A stretch of DNA of 64,000 bases from Medicago truncatula (taxonomy: Eukaryota; Streptophyta; Magnoliopsida; Fabales; Fabaceae), in contig NC_053044.1 in assembly GCF_003473485.1 (NCBI RefSeq), positions 12,961,501 to 13,025,500 on the forward strand, in the 5' to 3' direction. The notes under the pieces were generated by a model, which made no database searches, was not told the DNA's origin, and saw only the letters and a list, made by a program, of their open reading frames with translations. The position numbers and the translations under genes are program-made. Shown here piece after piece: positions 24,793 through 36,873 of the stretch; within the stretch, counting starts at the first letter, position 1, and every line of letters begins with the position of its first letter.

Positions 24793-25091
24793 TGGCTCAG
24801 AAACCAAGAGAGAATCCACTCTCTAACTATCAAATGAGAAACTCAAGTTTTATATATTTCAAATTGTGGTAATACATGAAGGAATGAGCCTTATTTATAG
24901 CAATCCTAGAGGCCATATGGTAGCTGAAATAGTGCTGATAATTAATACATCAATGGAAACACAATCTAGTAAATGTCAAACATGGTGGCTTGTTGGCCTT
25001 ATTGTAAATAGTAGGGTGGTGGAATTGGAAAGCTAACATATAGGGTGGTGGCTGCAAAGTCTATGTCATATTAATGTCTTACTGTGTATCA
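24793..25091 (-). repeat. 5' LTR of the gypsy element
   Basis: The right-hand copy of the 299-bp LTR, adjoining the primer-binding site and followed by the TATCC target duplication (25092-25096). Confidence 0.9.
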
Positions 25092-25096
25092 TATCC

Positions 25097-25300
25097 ATTT
25101 TGCACAACTTCAAAACATCATGACCATCAAACAGCGACTTCATCAATGTATTCTATCTTTCCTAATCATTTCCATTAAGAATCTGAAGATTTTATGAAAA
25201 ATCACTATTTGCAAGAACTTTATGAAATCATCCACAATTCACTCGTGTTTTTTAGATATTATTCCCCTTGCAATTTTCCCGTATTTCTCAGAAAATTAAC
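25097..25300 (-). pseudogene. Copia gag relic, 5' part
   Basis: The minus strand reads MKSLFDGHDVLKLCKMD, like the start of a copia gag. Beyond the gypsy insertion the text resumes at 20888 with EDWEKSQLMYNDQSSKI, so the gypsy element split one gag segment. Confidence 0.65.
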
Positions 25301-25729
25301 CCAATACTCTGGATGCAAACTGTTAGAGCATCATATTAATCTATGAAACATGATGAATAATGAGAGAATGATGATGAAAGTTAGATAAGAGAATAACATG
25401 TTGCAACAAAATTTCATTAGTGAATGTGTAAGAGAAATTCATTAGTGAATGAGCATAATGTTTACAACTTGTCTTCTATAATAGTTGCTTCTTCGTCAAG
25501 TAACCAACTTTAGCCAACTATTTTTGGCTATCTGTTTGTAACTAATTTCTTTTTCAAAAAAATAAAAAAAATCAATATTAAATTATTCAAACCTTAATTT
25601 GAAAATATTAATTATTTATACACATTGGTGATATAAAATCTATTTATGTTATCATCAAATAAGATTTTATTATTTTTCTTCACGTCATCTAAAAATAAAA
25701 ACTTGAAAACTTTTTTGTTTTTTAAATAA

Positions 25730-25899
25730 GAGAAAACTTAGGTACAATTTCTTAGGTGCTTTTTGTATGGTTCTTACTAAATTCACCATGATTTCTTCAA
25801 ATTCATAATTTTCTCAAAGTTTGTTATATCCAAAAAAATATGTATTTTTAGTTAAAAATTATACGAAAAACATCTAAGGAATTGTACCTAAGATTTCTC
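25730..25899. mobile_element. MITE with ~40-bp inverted repeats
   Basis: GAGAAAACTTAGGTACAATT at the left pairs with AATTGTACCTAAGATTTCTC at the right. TTTTAAAT lies just outside both ends (25720-25727 and 25901-25908), a candidate 8-bp duplication. Confidence 0.7.
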
Positions 25900-25908
25900 C
25901 TTTTAAAT

Positions 25909-26700
25909 ATTCTAATATTCAATTTCGTTCGATACTATTTTTGTTATTTTACCAACAGAACATCGGCGATTTTCCCTAAAAAAAAAAAAACAGAACATCG
26001 GTGATTTCTTCTTAGAAAGGACAAACTCTGTAATTGATTCTTAATGTAAAGAGTACTTATATATGTACAACTTTTTCATGACAACTTTGATTTTCTCTCT
26101 TTTAATTGGTCAAAAATAACAGAGAGAGAAAATGGAAGAGAGAGATTAAGAAAATAATGCGAGTATGAGAGAGAAAATTTTCAAAAAGTTGTTAGAAAAT
26201 GACTCTACAAATATCATTTTCTCTTAAGTAAAAGAAGGTTAGAAATGTCCTCCTAATAATTCCATGGCACAAACGTAAATAACTTACCAAAGTTTGTTGG
26301 AATCCAACCAACTGTCTTTCTTCTTCCTTTCCTTCCTAAAACATTTGAACCAGCTCCGTTTCGGTTCACCCACCGTCACCTCTCCTCCGATCAATCTCCG
26401 GCGATCCCTCCGATCATTCTCCGGTACACTTTTTCATCACCCTCTCTTAACACTTCATCTACGATCATGCACCTTCTTCCATGTCTGCATGAAAATTATC
26501 TTTTTAGCTTAGACTCAGACAATGATATAATTCAATGTAATCACGTATATGTTGGACAATGACACGTGTCGAACACAAGAGACATTTTTATTTTTTCAGA
26601 AAATTATATTGAAATTGACATGTAAGTAATTGAGATTTTTTGTTCTATCTGTATTGAATTTGATTTGTTGGATTTTGAATTGGAAAGGTGGGTGTAGAGA
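25909..26700. other. Upstream region of VTI11
   Basis: AT-rich sequence with a possible MITE at about 26058-26222 (GTACAACTTTTTCATGACAA.., a 3959-like word set), then the more CT-rich stretch at 26300-26430 that probably holds the VTI11 leader. CCGGTACA near 26421 could be the donor of a leader intron. No other gene is seen. Confidence 0.4.
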
Positions 26701-26710
26701 AATCGGAACG

Positions 26711-29392
26711 ATGAGTGAGGTATTTGATGGGTACGAGCGTCAATATTGTGAGCTATCGGCTATTCTTTCGAGACAGTGTACTGCAGCTTCTGCTCTTGAT
26801 GGAGGTAATGATTCTCTTTGTTTAAGGTGGTTAATCATTTTTGAGATTGTGATTATGAAAAAAAAATATATATATATGTTTGGTTTTGTGATGGTGAAAA
26901 TTGATTTTGTATAAAATAATTTTCTAAAATTGATTTTGGCTGAAAAGGGGTTGATAGTTAAGTGATTAAAGTATGAATATGTCCATGTCGTGTTTGAATC
27001 TTTGAAGCACAAACACGGACACTGGGCATGACCCTGACATAGCACATTGACACTGATGATAATATGAGAAAATGAATTAATTGAATGAAATCACATGTGT
27101 CTGTGCCAGACACCGGACATGCCTTCAATCATAGGTATCAGTACTACAAAGTTTGAATTGTTTGAATCAGAATCGCATTTGTGTATGTGTACATGTCTTC
27201 CAATTCTAATAAATTTGAAAATTGATTATAATTTACTGCATAAGCTATAAGTTTAGCTTTTAGGTCGGATTGATTTACGGATTGGAGTCAATTTTGAGGC
27301 CAGAAGCCAAACATAACAAATTTATGGTAAAATTACGTTTGAATGATCCAAACTTGATTGTGGGAGTTCTTCATGTAGAACCAAACATAGACATAGAAAA
27401 GTTGAGAATGTTGTTTTGCATTGTAAAGCTAATGATCATATATAAACTAAGGTTCGTGTATTTAGGCTTGTTGGACTTGAAGATTTATTTATATTTCCAA
27501 TATTTGTCACATTTCATGTTTTCAAATATTTGTGTAACAGAGTTAAAATAAGGCGACATTATTGTAATTGTAAATGAAAATAAGAACAGAAAATGTTGTC
27601 TGTGATGTTAATACTTGGGTGTTGCATTAGTAGATGCAAGAATTCTACTGCACTGCACATGCTTTAGTGGGCATTGCTAGAAATTTAGTCTCTAAAGGTT
27701 GGTTTGGAAATGTTTCATTCCTCATTTCTACCTTACTTGTAAGGAGTCTATTTTTAATTTGAACGAGGAGCTTTACTGTCAAAAAATAAGAAAATGTGCT
27801 ATAAAACCAAACAAGTACTTAGCTTTTTATTTAGTTTTCTATTGATGGTTTAGTATGTTGTGTAGAGTTAATAACTTCTATTGGAAAACTGGTTCTTTGA
27901 ATGTTTTCGTAGAAAGAGTTGTTGTAATTTTAATTTGTTTAGTTCCTAAAGATGGCGTTGCATCGAAGTTTACCCAAATGATTTACTAGTTACCATTTTG
28001 TGCTGTAGAACAGAAGAAGCAGAAACTGTCTGAAATAAAAGCTGGATTGGAGGATGCTGATACGTTGGTATAATTGAACCTCTCTCCTTCTCCTCCTCCC
28101 TCCCTGATGTTTAACTCTAATAATTCCCACTTGAAAATGTTCAGATTCGGAAAATGGACCTTGAGGCTAGGAGCTTGCAGCCAAGTATGAAGGCAACCCT
28201 TCTTGCCAAATTAAGGGAATATAAAACTGATTTGAACAATTTGAAAAATGAAGTTAAAAGAGTCGCATCAGCTAATGCCAGCATCACTGCTCGAGACGAG
28301 TTGTTGGAGTTAGGAAGGATTGATTCATTAGCGGTATATCTTTATTCTTCTTCCTCAGATATTAATAGCTGTCGGTGTTTATCTTTTAGAACTGTGAGTT
28401 TAGATTACTATTACACATGTAAGAAGATGAAATACTGAGTTACTGGTAAATTTACACTACTAAAGGCCTTTTATTTAGTGGGGGGTTGGGTTGCTTAACT
28501 GGTTTGAGTTAAGTGTTAAAGGATTTGAACGAATAAAAGGATTGGAGTTTAAACCCTGTTGAAGGAGAAAAATACTAAGATACAACTAATTATACCATTT
28601 TCGTATTGGAGGTCATGAATGGTTTTCATGCATGAGCCTCCAGGTCAGGATGGTACATTCATAAAACATCTAAATGGACTGAAATCTTTTATGTTCTTTC
28701 TAGGGGAGTGGGAGGCATAGCCCGGTATAGATGTTTATAACTCAACATTCGATTCATTTGACATTTGAATTTCAGTTGTGTATCTCATAAGCAGCAATGT
28801 TTATGCCTCTCTTCATTTATTACGGATTCTCATTGCCACTTATGGATGCTAGAACAGGTATCAAATGATCAAAAGGGAAGACTTTTGATGACTACTGAGA
28901 GATTAAATCAATCCACTGATAGGTTAACAAACAGCAGAAAAACATTGCTGGAGACAGAGGAGCTCGGTGTCTCTATCCTCCAAGATTTGCATCAACAACG
29001 CCAATCTCTACTCCATGCCCATAAATCGGTAAGTTTCTACCACTTAGATTTCCATTTTGTAATACATCGGGCGGCCCGTGTTAAAATGATTTAGCATTTG
29101 ATACTCAAGCTCAACTAACAGCTACACTTATACAAGATACTTCATTATTTCGAATGGTTTTTCCTGCGCTGAATCAATCTGACTTCAGGCGTGGCACATA
29201 TTAGTTTCTCTCTTAACTAATTTTTTTTTCCTCATCCAGCTCCATGGAGTGGATGATAACATTAGCAAGAGCAAGAAAATTTTGGCAGCTATGTCAAAAA
29301 GGATGAGCAGGAATAAATGGATTGTTGGCTCCTTGATGGCAGCTCTGGTCCTTGCAATCATATTAATTCTATATTTTAAGTTTACACATTAG
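26711..29392 (+). CDS. VTI11: Qb-SNARE VTI11-like
   Basis: A vesicle-fusion SNARE of the VTI1 family, which in plants acts in trans-Golgi/prevacuolar and vacuolar traffic with syntaxin partners. Exons are 26711-26804, 28009-28067, 28145-28333, 28858-29028 and 29240-29392, all GT-AG. The product is 221 residues, the same length as Arabidopsis VTI11. It starts MSEVFDGYERQYCELSA, continues through the N-terminal helical V-SNARE domain (KMDLEARSLQPSMKATLLAK), has a Qb core with ETEELGVSILQDLHQQRQS and LHGVDDNISKSKKIL, and ends in a tail anchor (WIVGSLMAALVLAIILILYF). Tail and length mark a full-length gene. VTI13 or another paralogue of the same group remains possible. Confidence 0.95.
26985..27145. 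repeat. Short repeat in VTI11 intron 1
   Basis: Carries ACACGGACACTGGGCATG and GTGCCAGACACCGGACATG, similar in composition and order to the block at 12040-12230. Probably one MITE family. Ends not defined. Confidence 0.4.
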
Positions 29393-30637
29393 TCTGCTAT
29401 CTTTGTTATATAGTTGTATCACAGATTCAAGTGTTTGTTGCTCATCAATGTGACAATGTTTCAAGAGTTATGTGAGAAATAGTTCTTCCATGTTTCTCTT
29501 ATTACATCTAAAATTCTTTCATTCAAGCAAATGAGAACGTTCCACCTTAAAATTCTAGTTTAGACAACAATTTGTATCACAGTAACTCTAATCACAAGTT
29601 ATAAAAACAACAGAAATTCTAATTTTTGACATCCCCTATAATTAAAGCACTGTACATTAATCCATTGGACCTTCTAAATTAGATTAACACAATATGTACA
29701 AGGCAAACCTTGGCAATTTCTCTTCTCAACGTTCAATATTATTTCTTTTTAATGTTCAAAACAGTGGCCAGCCAATATTAGATTATACTCTAGTGTTCAA
29801 AATAGTGTCCTGTGATTCCTTTCTTCCACACTTGCACTATAACCAACAAATGGAAAGAAAAAAAAAACACCAGTCCCTTCAAAAAATGATTTTAGATCTG
29901 ACCTATTTGATTCAATGATTCATATTTCATATGTATAAAAATTGTTGCTAGAAATTTTTATCATTGGCTCCTGAGTCCTGACTAAACCAAGGAATTAAAC
30001 AACTACATCAACGTTTTTAATGTCTCCCTATTAGTGATTAAGATCGCATTAACTGTATTTAACTATGATTATACCACAATTTAAGACTGGAATACACACA
30101 AATACACAGAATTAATGAAAAGGAAAGGCTTGAGAGATTTTACTGAACTCCATAAAGATAGAGCTAAAAGAAATGGTACTTTGAATATTAGAGCGTAAAA
30201 GGCTTTTGGATGGTTGTAAATTTTGATTAAAAATAGAATTTTTGAAAGAAAAAAAAACCCATTCATCAGGACAATTAAGATTTCTTAACAAAAAATATGA
30301 AAGTACAGCCTCTGCTTTTATCAGTTCAATAGAGCTTAAGAATGGTATGAAACTTTCAACTGCATTGGACATCGTCGGCAGGAGGTATACAGAGGTATAC
30401 CTTCCAAAGATCTCATAGCCAGACAGATCATTTTAGGAAGCAGTATTCAGAAAATGACTCCGCTATAAATGATGAGGGTGTACACTGGATCTGCAACCCT
30501 TATATAACAAGTGATGGCCAATTAATGCTGAGGCATCAATTTTCCGTTGAAGCAAGGAATAGAGGCAGATCCTTGACAGGATATTATAGGAACTAACTGG
30601 CCCTTAGTCATTTCGACGACATGACAGTTTAACATAT
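29393..30637. other. Intergenic, VTI11 to TOC1
   Basis: Convergent 3' flanks: the VTI11 3' UTR to the left and the TOC1 3' UTR to the right (about 30370-30637). The short open frames between them lack codon bias or a known motif. Confidence 0.5.
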
Positions 30638-33600
30638 TCAAGCATCCCTCGGAGAGTAATCTCTAGCTCCCTGATCATCTTCTTCATTTTCATCATATTC
30701 AATGGAAGGAGGCTGTCCATTAAGATCCACATTAACACCATTCAACTTACTGACAAACTGTCCTCTCACACGAGGCCGTCTTTCAGCAAGTTGTTTCCGA
30801 TTGACATACCTAATTTTCTTATCAAAACAGCGCTCTTTCTTTTTCTGTCTGAATTTAATCAATGCTGCTTCTCTCCTATCAACTTTACTTAACTTTGCTT
30901 CGGATGAACTTGAACCTCCGTAGGATGGCCATGACTGACCTGGATGTAAGCACATATTCATTGGGTAATACGGGAAGGACATCATGCCGGTGGTATGAGG
31001 ACCGACTTGTGGAACATGATTGTAGTGACCAATAATAGATGTACCAGCATGATGCTGCAGGTCGTAGACATTCTTTTGATACATTTGCGCCGATGAAGGC
31101 ATCATAACATGATTAACTCCCGATGACATATAATATGGATAAGCAGGTTGTGCAGTCATGTTAGATCTTTCAAGCTCAGGACAATGAGCCCCATTTCTTG
31201 GATGCATCAGACTGTTGTGATGCAAATTTTGTGCAGGCATGTTAGACATTTCGAGCTCAGAACAATGCGTCCCAGTTCCTGGATGTATCAGACTGCTGTG
31301 ATGCAAATTTTCTTCTTCGTAACGGTTTTGCTGTGAGGCTTCCAAAGATGCAGGTGGAGTACCAGATCTCTCAATAGATAAAGAATCAGGTATACTATTG
31401 CTGCTGGGGAAGTCATCTTGTGATTGACTATCACAAGTTTCTCCATTTTTGCATACTTCAAGATCACTAACCCCTTGTTGAGCACATGCTTGATGCATAA
31501 CTTCCATCCTAACACATGCGACAGCATTGTTATCAGCTTGAACAATCCCTTCAAGGTTTCTCTTTAGCATTGATGCTTTAACATATGTGAAGAAAGCTGA
31601 TGACTCCCTAACCCCAATCCTTAGTTCGCTCTTCTTTGGACCAGATGAAAAAGAAGCTATAAAAATAAAATTAAAGCATCATCAGAGACAAAACAATAAA
31701 ATGGAAACAGCATATTCACGCAACTTTAATAAAATTTTCTTCAGCCTCAGGAACTAAAATATCCTTTTTGGATTAAAGCCATTTCAGGTTAGAAACTACG
31801 GAGTTATAGACGGCGAGCTACCACAAGTAATTCAGTTACATGAACAAATACACATGTACATACAAAAATTACCTAAAAGGAAGGGAAAGATGAGAAAACC
31901 AAAATAAACCATTATTTGTTCAATTTTATGGAATTCAGAATGGGCTGTTCTAACAATACTTAGGAAGAACTAGTTGGCCATTACTGATAGGGATCCAGAT
32001 TAAGAGAGAAGAGAAAACAGTATTACTGATTGGAAAAGGAACTATTACATATGATGAACCTCGGGAATACCCGAGCCAAGCTCCTCAGAGAAACTGTTTT
32101 CTCTGCTTAATAACAAAATAACAACTAATTTCCTACCCTTCACTCCCCCTTTCCACTATTTCTGCTGCCTGTCCTAAAACCCTGCCAACTCAGCAAGTGC
32201 AACCAATTCCCTCCCTCTAAGCAATTCTGTTTCATGCACATAATCCTCCCTAAGCCCTAGGCTTCCCATACTTTAAGCCCAACAACTAAACTACCCATGT
32301 TCCCCGGGTTCTATCAATTATTCTATAACTTCAATGCTAAAAAAAGGGCAACCCGGTGCACTAAAGCTCCCGCATATGCGGGGTCCGGGAAGGGGTCCCA
32401 CCATTATTGGTGTATTGTACGCAGCCTTACCCTGTTTTTTACACAAGAGGCTGTTTCCAGGACTTGAACCCGTGACCTTCCAGTCACATGACAACAACTT
32501 TACCAGTTGCGCCAAGGTTACCCCTCTATAACTTCAATGCTAATGTAAAAAAAAAAAATTATATAAAAAAGAGGAATGAAGAAGAGAAGCACACCTGTTT
32601 GCTGATCATCTATTCCATGGACATCAGGCTGACATTCTGATGCATGATCATCTCGAGGTTCCTCAACAGAAGCAGCATTTGCAATAGTAGACTGAAAAGG
32701 TTTATACATGAAATAACTAGCATATGATAGCATCTCTGATTTGAAGATACAAGCAGTTATATAAAAATATCTGCTCATATAGCTTAAATACCGTTAGGCA
32801 GTAGTAACTGGGTGAATAAAAAGGTATTAGAGTAATTCTACTTCATTGCACACCCATTTATTTATACACACAAAAATCTTACTTCTGTTTCTAGTTTCTA
32901 CGCAATTGGATTACCTCTGGTTCTGTGCATGCACACGCCCCACCTTCCTATTGTCACCCTTCCTCTTTGTTTTTGGTAATTAAAGTTGCAACATTTTATA
33001 TCTTCAATTTATGATTATATAACTCTTTTCAAAGTATTACTTCATAAACTTCCTGACGTGGTCATGATTTTCATGCCCATGCAGCTTAAAATTTATTTTA
33101 GGGTAACTAATTTAGGCCTTGGATCTGAATAGTTACGTATGTTCTTTTAAAAATGGTCATTTGCATTTACCCAGTAATCAACGATTTATCATACCAATAA
33201 CTTGTGGGGCACAGAGTTCAATCTCTATAGCAGCATCAGACTTGATATCGCATTTACATTGAAAAGGGGATATGAAAATATTTAGCATGCAAGCATCTCA
33301 GAGTCAAAGTTTGCACTCTGAAAGGTGGACTTAGTTAGTTGCAAAGTGACTCCAAAGTTTAATTTAAGAAATCTTCGGTGCATAGATTAATCAATTTTCA
33401 AGGCTTATCATGAGTCATGTGCTCACATAAATTGTTGCATTATTTAAATACTGCTTTTTAACGCTCACCTCTTGCTCTTGTTGGACTGATATTCCTGTCT
33501 CTTGAATAGTGCTTCTCTTTGACTTATCATCGGTGTCATCAGAGAACAGGGTGGTACTGTTTGTATTGTTATCACTAGGCTCTGATACTACCAGATCAAA

Positions 33601-36294
33601 GTCATAATTTAACATGTTCTTCTCTGCAAGTCCAAGCTGAAAGCAAAAATATAAAAGTTATTTCAATTTGAAATCAGGAAGGTCTATGCATGAATCGAAA
33701 ATCCAGAGAAAAGTGTTGTGCGTGTCTACATGCAAAGAGCAGAATCAAGCTAGACTATGGTTGAGAGGTGACCATTCTACATTCCATATTATACTGTATG
33801 GTTGATCCCCATAAGTTCATATGAAAATCTCCGGTGAAGAATGATTATCTCTTTCGAAATTCCAACTCTTATAATCTGCAAAGTCGTATAACATAACTGA
33901 ATGCAAAATAAAACTCCCAACTACGATTAACGTCAGTTTGATTTTAATAGACATAAAGATGGTACTCTCTTGAACAATTTTTGATTTAATAACTTAGTAA
34001 ATACTCCTTCTGTCCCTATATATAAGACTCTCTTGTAACTACTTTTCTTAATACCCGTGAATCGGGTTAGTGAGTCTTATATTAAGGGACGGAAGGAATA
34101 GTAAGCATCCTCTATGATTTGATATGAAATATGGCTTCCAAAACATATTAAGCATCCCCTATGATTCCATACAAGATTAACCAAATGATTGTGATAAGTA
34201 AAGAAAACAAAATGAGAACTGGCTGGCCTGGCCCAATCAGAAATCCAGAAATTTGTAGGTAGATTGGTAGATCAACCTTGAAACCTACCATAGAAATGCT
34301 CAAAATGCTAAGCATATATTTTACTCATTTAGTACATTCAAAAGCACGTCTAATAAAAATCCCATACATGTTAGAATATTACTATAAAATATCTTAATAT
34401 ATTTTACATTATATTCAAGGTTCTTATTATTTTCTCGCCTCTCATCTAACATCTCACAACTTCACATGAAGACAAATCCCTTTCAAATTAATTCAAACTC
34501 ACACTCGCATAAGGTTTAAATTTTGACAATCTTTAGCAGTGTTTAATTTTTGTTTTCATTATCTGATTTTGTTTTACTAATGTAACAACTCAATTTCTTG
34601 TTTTAAAAAATTTGTACTGGAAATAGGGAAAACAATATGAGACTCTAGATATAGAAAACAACGTGAAAACAATGTAACATTTCTTTAAAATAAAAGTGAT
34701 AACAAAAAAAGAAAATAGAAAGCACACATATAAATTTCTAAATACAACGGTTATGATGGTGAAAGCTGACAGAACAAAACAAAGGTGTAAATCCACATTA
34801 GTTAGCCCATTTAATATTGCCCAATGTTTACAGTAAGTTGGTGAGAAATTAATAATGGATGAATGAACTACAAAATTATGAAGATCCATAAATACGAAGT
34901 TGGACAATACAAACCATGCGCCTCCTTCTCCACATGTGCGTCCACAAATTTAATAGTTCATTTGTGCGTAAAGGCTTTACTAGATAGTCTGCTGCTCCGA
35001 GCCTCAAGCACTTCACAACAACAGACACCTCATCTTGTGCAGACATCACTTATCAAAACAAGATATTCAAAACATTGATGAGGACCAGAACATAATTTGC
35101 TTTAACTCAGAATTTTATTGGTTTGTCAGAGCAAAGTAAATAACTAAATCTTACTTATAATAGGAATTCTGCGCAATTCTTTGTCTCGGGCTATGTACTT
35201 CAACATCTTCATGCCCTTCTTCTTCGGAAGGCCAACTTCAGCCAGTATGAGATCTATAGTTTCCTTCTCCGCATTCAGTGCATCAATTACTTGTCTTGCC
35301 GACTTCACTGAAATAACTGCCAAGCATGAAAAATCAACTGTTTTAGAAATAATCATAAATTGCATAAGCTTTAAACTACACAAGCCAACCACTTTACATT
35401 AAACTCCCTAGGAATAAAAAAAATCAATAAGGTAACCAGTTTTTAATTGATACAAAAAACTTCTCTGTATGTTCATACTCTGATTTTAAATGCAAAATCT
35501 TAGACATAGTGCTATACTGCTATCAATGACATACTATTGTTTATGATGGCCAGCCAAAAATCCGTCATATAAACAGGCGTTGCGGCCTATGGCAGGTATA
35601 ATAGGTGTTGCGATCTATGGTGGCTAACACAAAATCAACCGTTACATAACGCCATGGTGGAAATTAGTCAATATTGCTCAAGTCTAAAACTATAAACACC
35701 TGATGAGAATCTAGAATGTTTATATATCTATACATCACATATTCAACATATGGACCTCAAAGGTGAAAAACAATAAAAGATAGAGTCAATCACTAATCGA
35801 AACCAACATTAAAGAATGAAATTACAATGAATGACTAAAATTATCCTAGAGAATGGCGGTCAAATATTGCTGATGCAGGCTTTGATCGTGATGATCACAC
35901 TACAGTCACAAACACATCAAAAAACTCCGCGTCACGGACCTTTTCCTAAAATCCTAGATTGTGGCCAACATACAAATATGGCTAACAAATTCAAATAGAA
36001 TCATTTGACACACACATGAGCAAAACAAAAAAACATATTCGTATAAAAATTCAGAATTTCACAAAGTATAAAACCATTCATAATCAACAAAATAGGCAAA
36101 GATGATGTGCTAATTGTATAAAAGTTCAGAATTCATTCATACATACCTTGATAACAACATCTCAAAAGAAGTGTAAAAACCTCTTGAGAGGTATTGGAAT
36201 CAGTATCACAAAGCAAAATCCTCACTTTACTTCTATCAACAAAACCATCACCAATCTTCTTACCATTATTCAAATCAAACCCTTCACTCTCCAT
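30638..36294 (-). CDS. TOC1: Circadian clock pseudo-response regulator TOC1/PRR1
   Basis: The evening-phased clock repressor TOC1, acting in the nucleus. Coding exons (minus, 5' to 3') are 36147-36294, 35155-35316, 34915-35048, 33469-33636, 32595-32691 and 30638-31656, all with GT donors and AG acceptors. The frame holds for 575 codons; Arabidopsis TOC1 has 618. The pseudo-receiver starts [20 protein letters not shown] and includes [14 protein letters not shown] and [16 protein letters not shown]. The phospho-acceptor position reads Glu (LAEVGLP), as in PRRs. FFTYVK is the mid-region motif. A CCT domain near residues 496-540 ([20 protein letters not shown]) binds DNA. Intron 3 holds a tiny MITE; intron 5 holds a solo LTR and an Au SINE. 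Two truncated copies lie at 42375-44340 and 56095-57570. Confidence 0.95.
31985..32316. mobile_element. Solo LTR in TOC1 intron 5
   Basis: TGATAG at the left end and CTATCA at the right end are exact inverses. Flanking 5-mers ATTAC (31980-31984) and ATTAT (32317-32321) differ by one base. It is 332 bp with no internal domain. The orientation is not settled. Confidence 0.65.
32341..32524 (-). mobile_element. Au-type tRNA-derived SINE
   Basis: The minus strand has a tRNA-like head with an A-box (TGGCGCAACTGGTAAAG) and a B-box (GGTTCAAGTCC), a body with GTGGGACCCCTTCCCGGACC, and an end CACCGGGTTGCCCTTTTTT. These are hallmarks of the widespread Au SINE family. A perfect 19-bp duplication TCTATAACTTCAATGCTAA flanks it (32322-32340 and 32525-32543). 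Confidence 0.92.
34002..34100. mobile_element. Tiny Stowaway-like MITE in TOC1 intron 3
   Basis: CTCCTTCTGTCCCTATATAT at the left pairs with TATTAAGGGACGGAAGGA at the right. TA lies at both edges. About 95 bp long. Confidence 0.75.
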
Positions 36295-36873
36295 ACCCAA
36301 AAAAAAAAAAAAAACTCACTTTTCTAAAATTACAAAAACTACTCAATCACAAAAACCCTTTACCTTCTAAATCAAAAACACTATAAAACATCCATTAAAA
36401 ATAAATAAAAATCATTTTTTTCACAACCCCACTATGCAAAACCATTGATTTAAGCCATAAAATTGAAAACCCATGATTTTCTAAGTTGATCAACCAACTA
36501 TAACCGACAAACCCAGGATGACAACGTTGTCAGAACAAATAAACCGACAGAGATCAAACGGATGTGTTTCTACGGCGCATGTTAGCAGAGCTTCAGAAAA
36601 TTAGTTTTTGAAAAAATTGAAAGCTGAAGCATTGTTGAAGAAGATCTTAATCTTAGTTTGGAAATGGGGAAGACTAACATGCGCGGGAGTACATGGTGTA
36701 GGGTAGTGAAAGGAGGGACGTGGAAAAGAGAGCGAAAAGGTACAATAAAAAAAGGGAAGGAGATTGGGTGTTGGGATAGTTAGTTAGGTAGAGATGGAGC
36801 AAAGGACACGTCAGTTGTAGATTTTCTTTTGTGGGGTATACTCCAAAATATCTCATCACTTTAACAAAATAGA
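36295..36873 (-). promoter_or_regulatory. TOC1 leader and proximal promoter region
   Basis: The sequence directly upstream of the TOC1 start. It is conserved at high similarity in the duplicated module at 44150-44383 continuing at 49617-49740, for example GTTTCTACGGCGCATGTTAG and CATGCGC(G/A)GGAGTACATGG. That shows the promoter was part of the duplication. No core element was pinned down. Confidence 0.5.

Larger units (their letters stand above)
20889..25091 (-). mobile_element. Ty3/gypsy LTR retrotransposon, internally deleted
   Basis: Two 299-bp LTRs (20889-21187 and 24793-25091) differ at about a dozen positions by eye. They start TGGCTCAG and end ..GTATC(A/T). A perfect 5-bp target duplication TATCC flanks the element. 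On the minus strand, the sequence next to the right-hand (5') LTR reads TTGGCATCAGAGCAAGG, close to the initiator-Met primer site. A purine tract GGAGAGGA adjoins the 3' LTR. The gene order gag, protease, RT, integrase end is gypsy-type. It is inserted into an older copia gag. Confidence 0.92.

Noticed and set aside
24152..24837. ORFs next to the gypsy 5' LTR
   Set aside because: Untranslated leader of the retrotransposon; overlapping frames on both strands without domain matches.
30702..31336. Plus-strand ORFs
   Set aside because: Antisense shadows of the last TOC1 exon.
32318..32531. Overlapping ORFs on both strands and a tRNA-like structure
   Set aside because: All lie in the Au SINE; the tRNA-like A and B boxes are its promoter, not a functional tRNA gene.
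35545..35700. Possible hAT remnant in TOC1 intron 1 (GTTGCGGCCTATGGC words)
   Set aside because: Similar words occur at 43520-43690, but that is the TOC1 copy. Ends and target duplication are not visible, so it was not called as an element.
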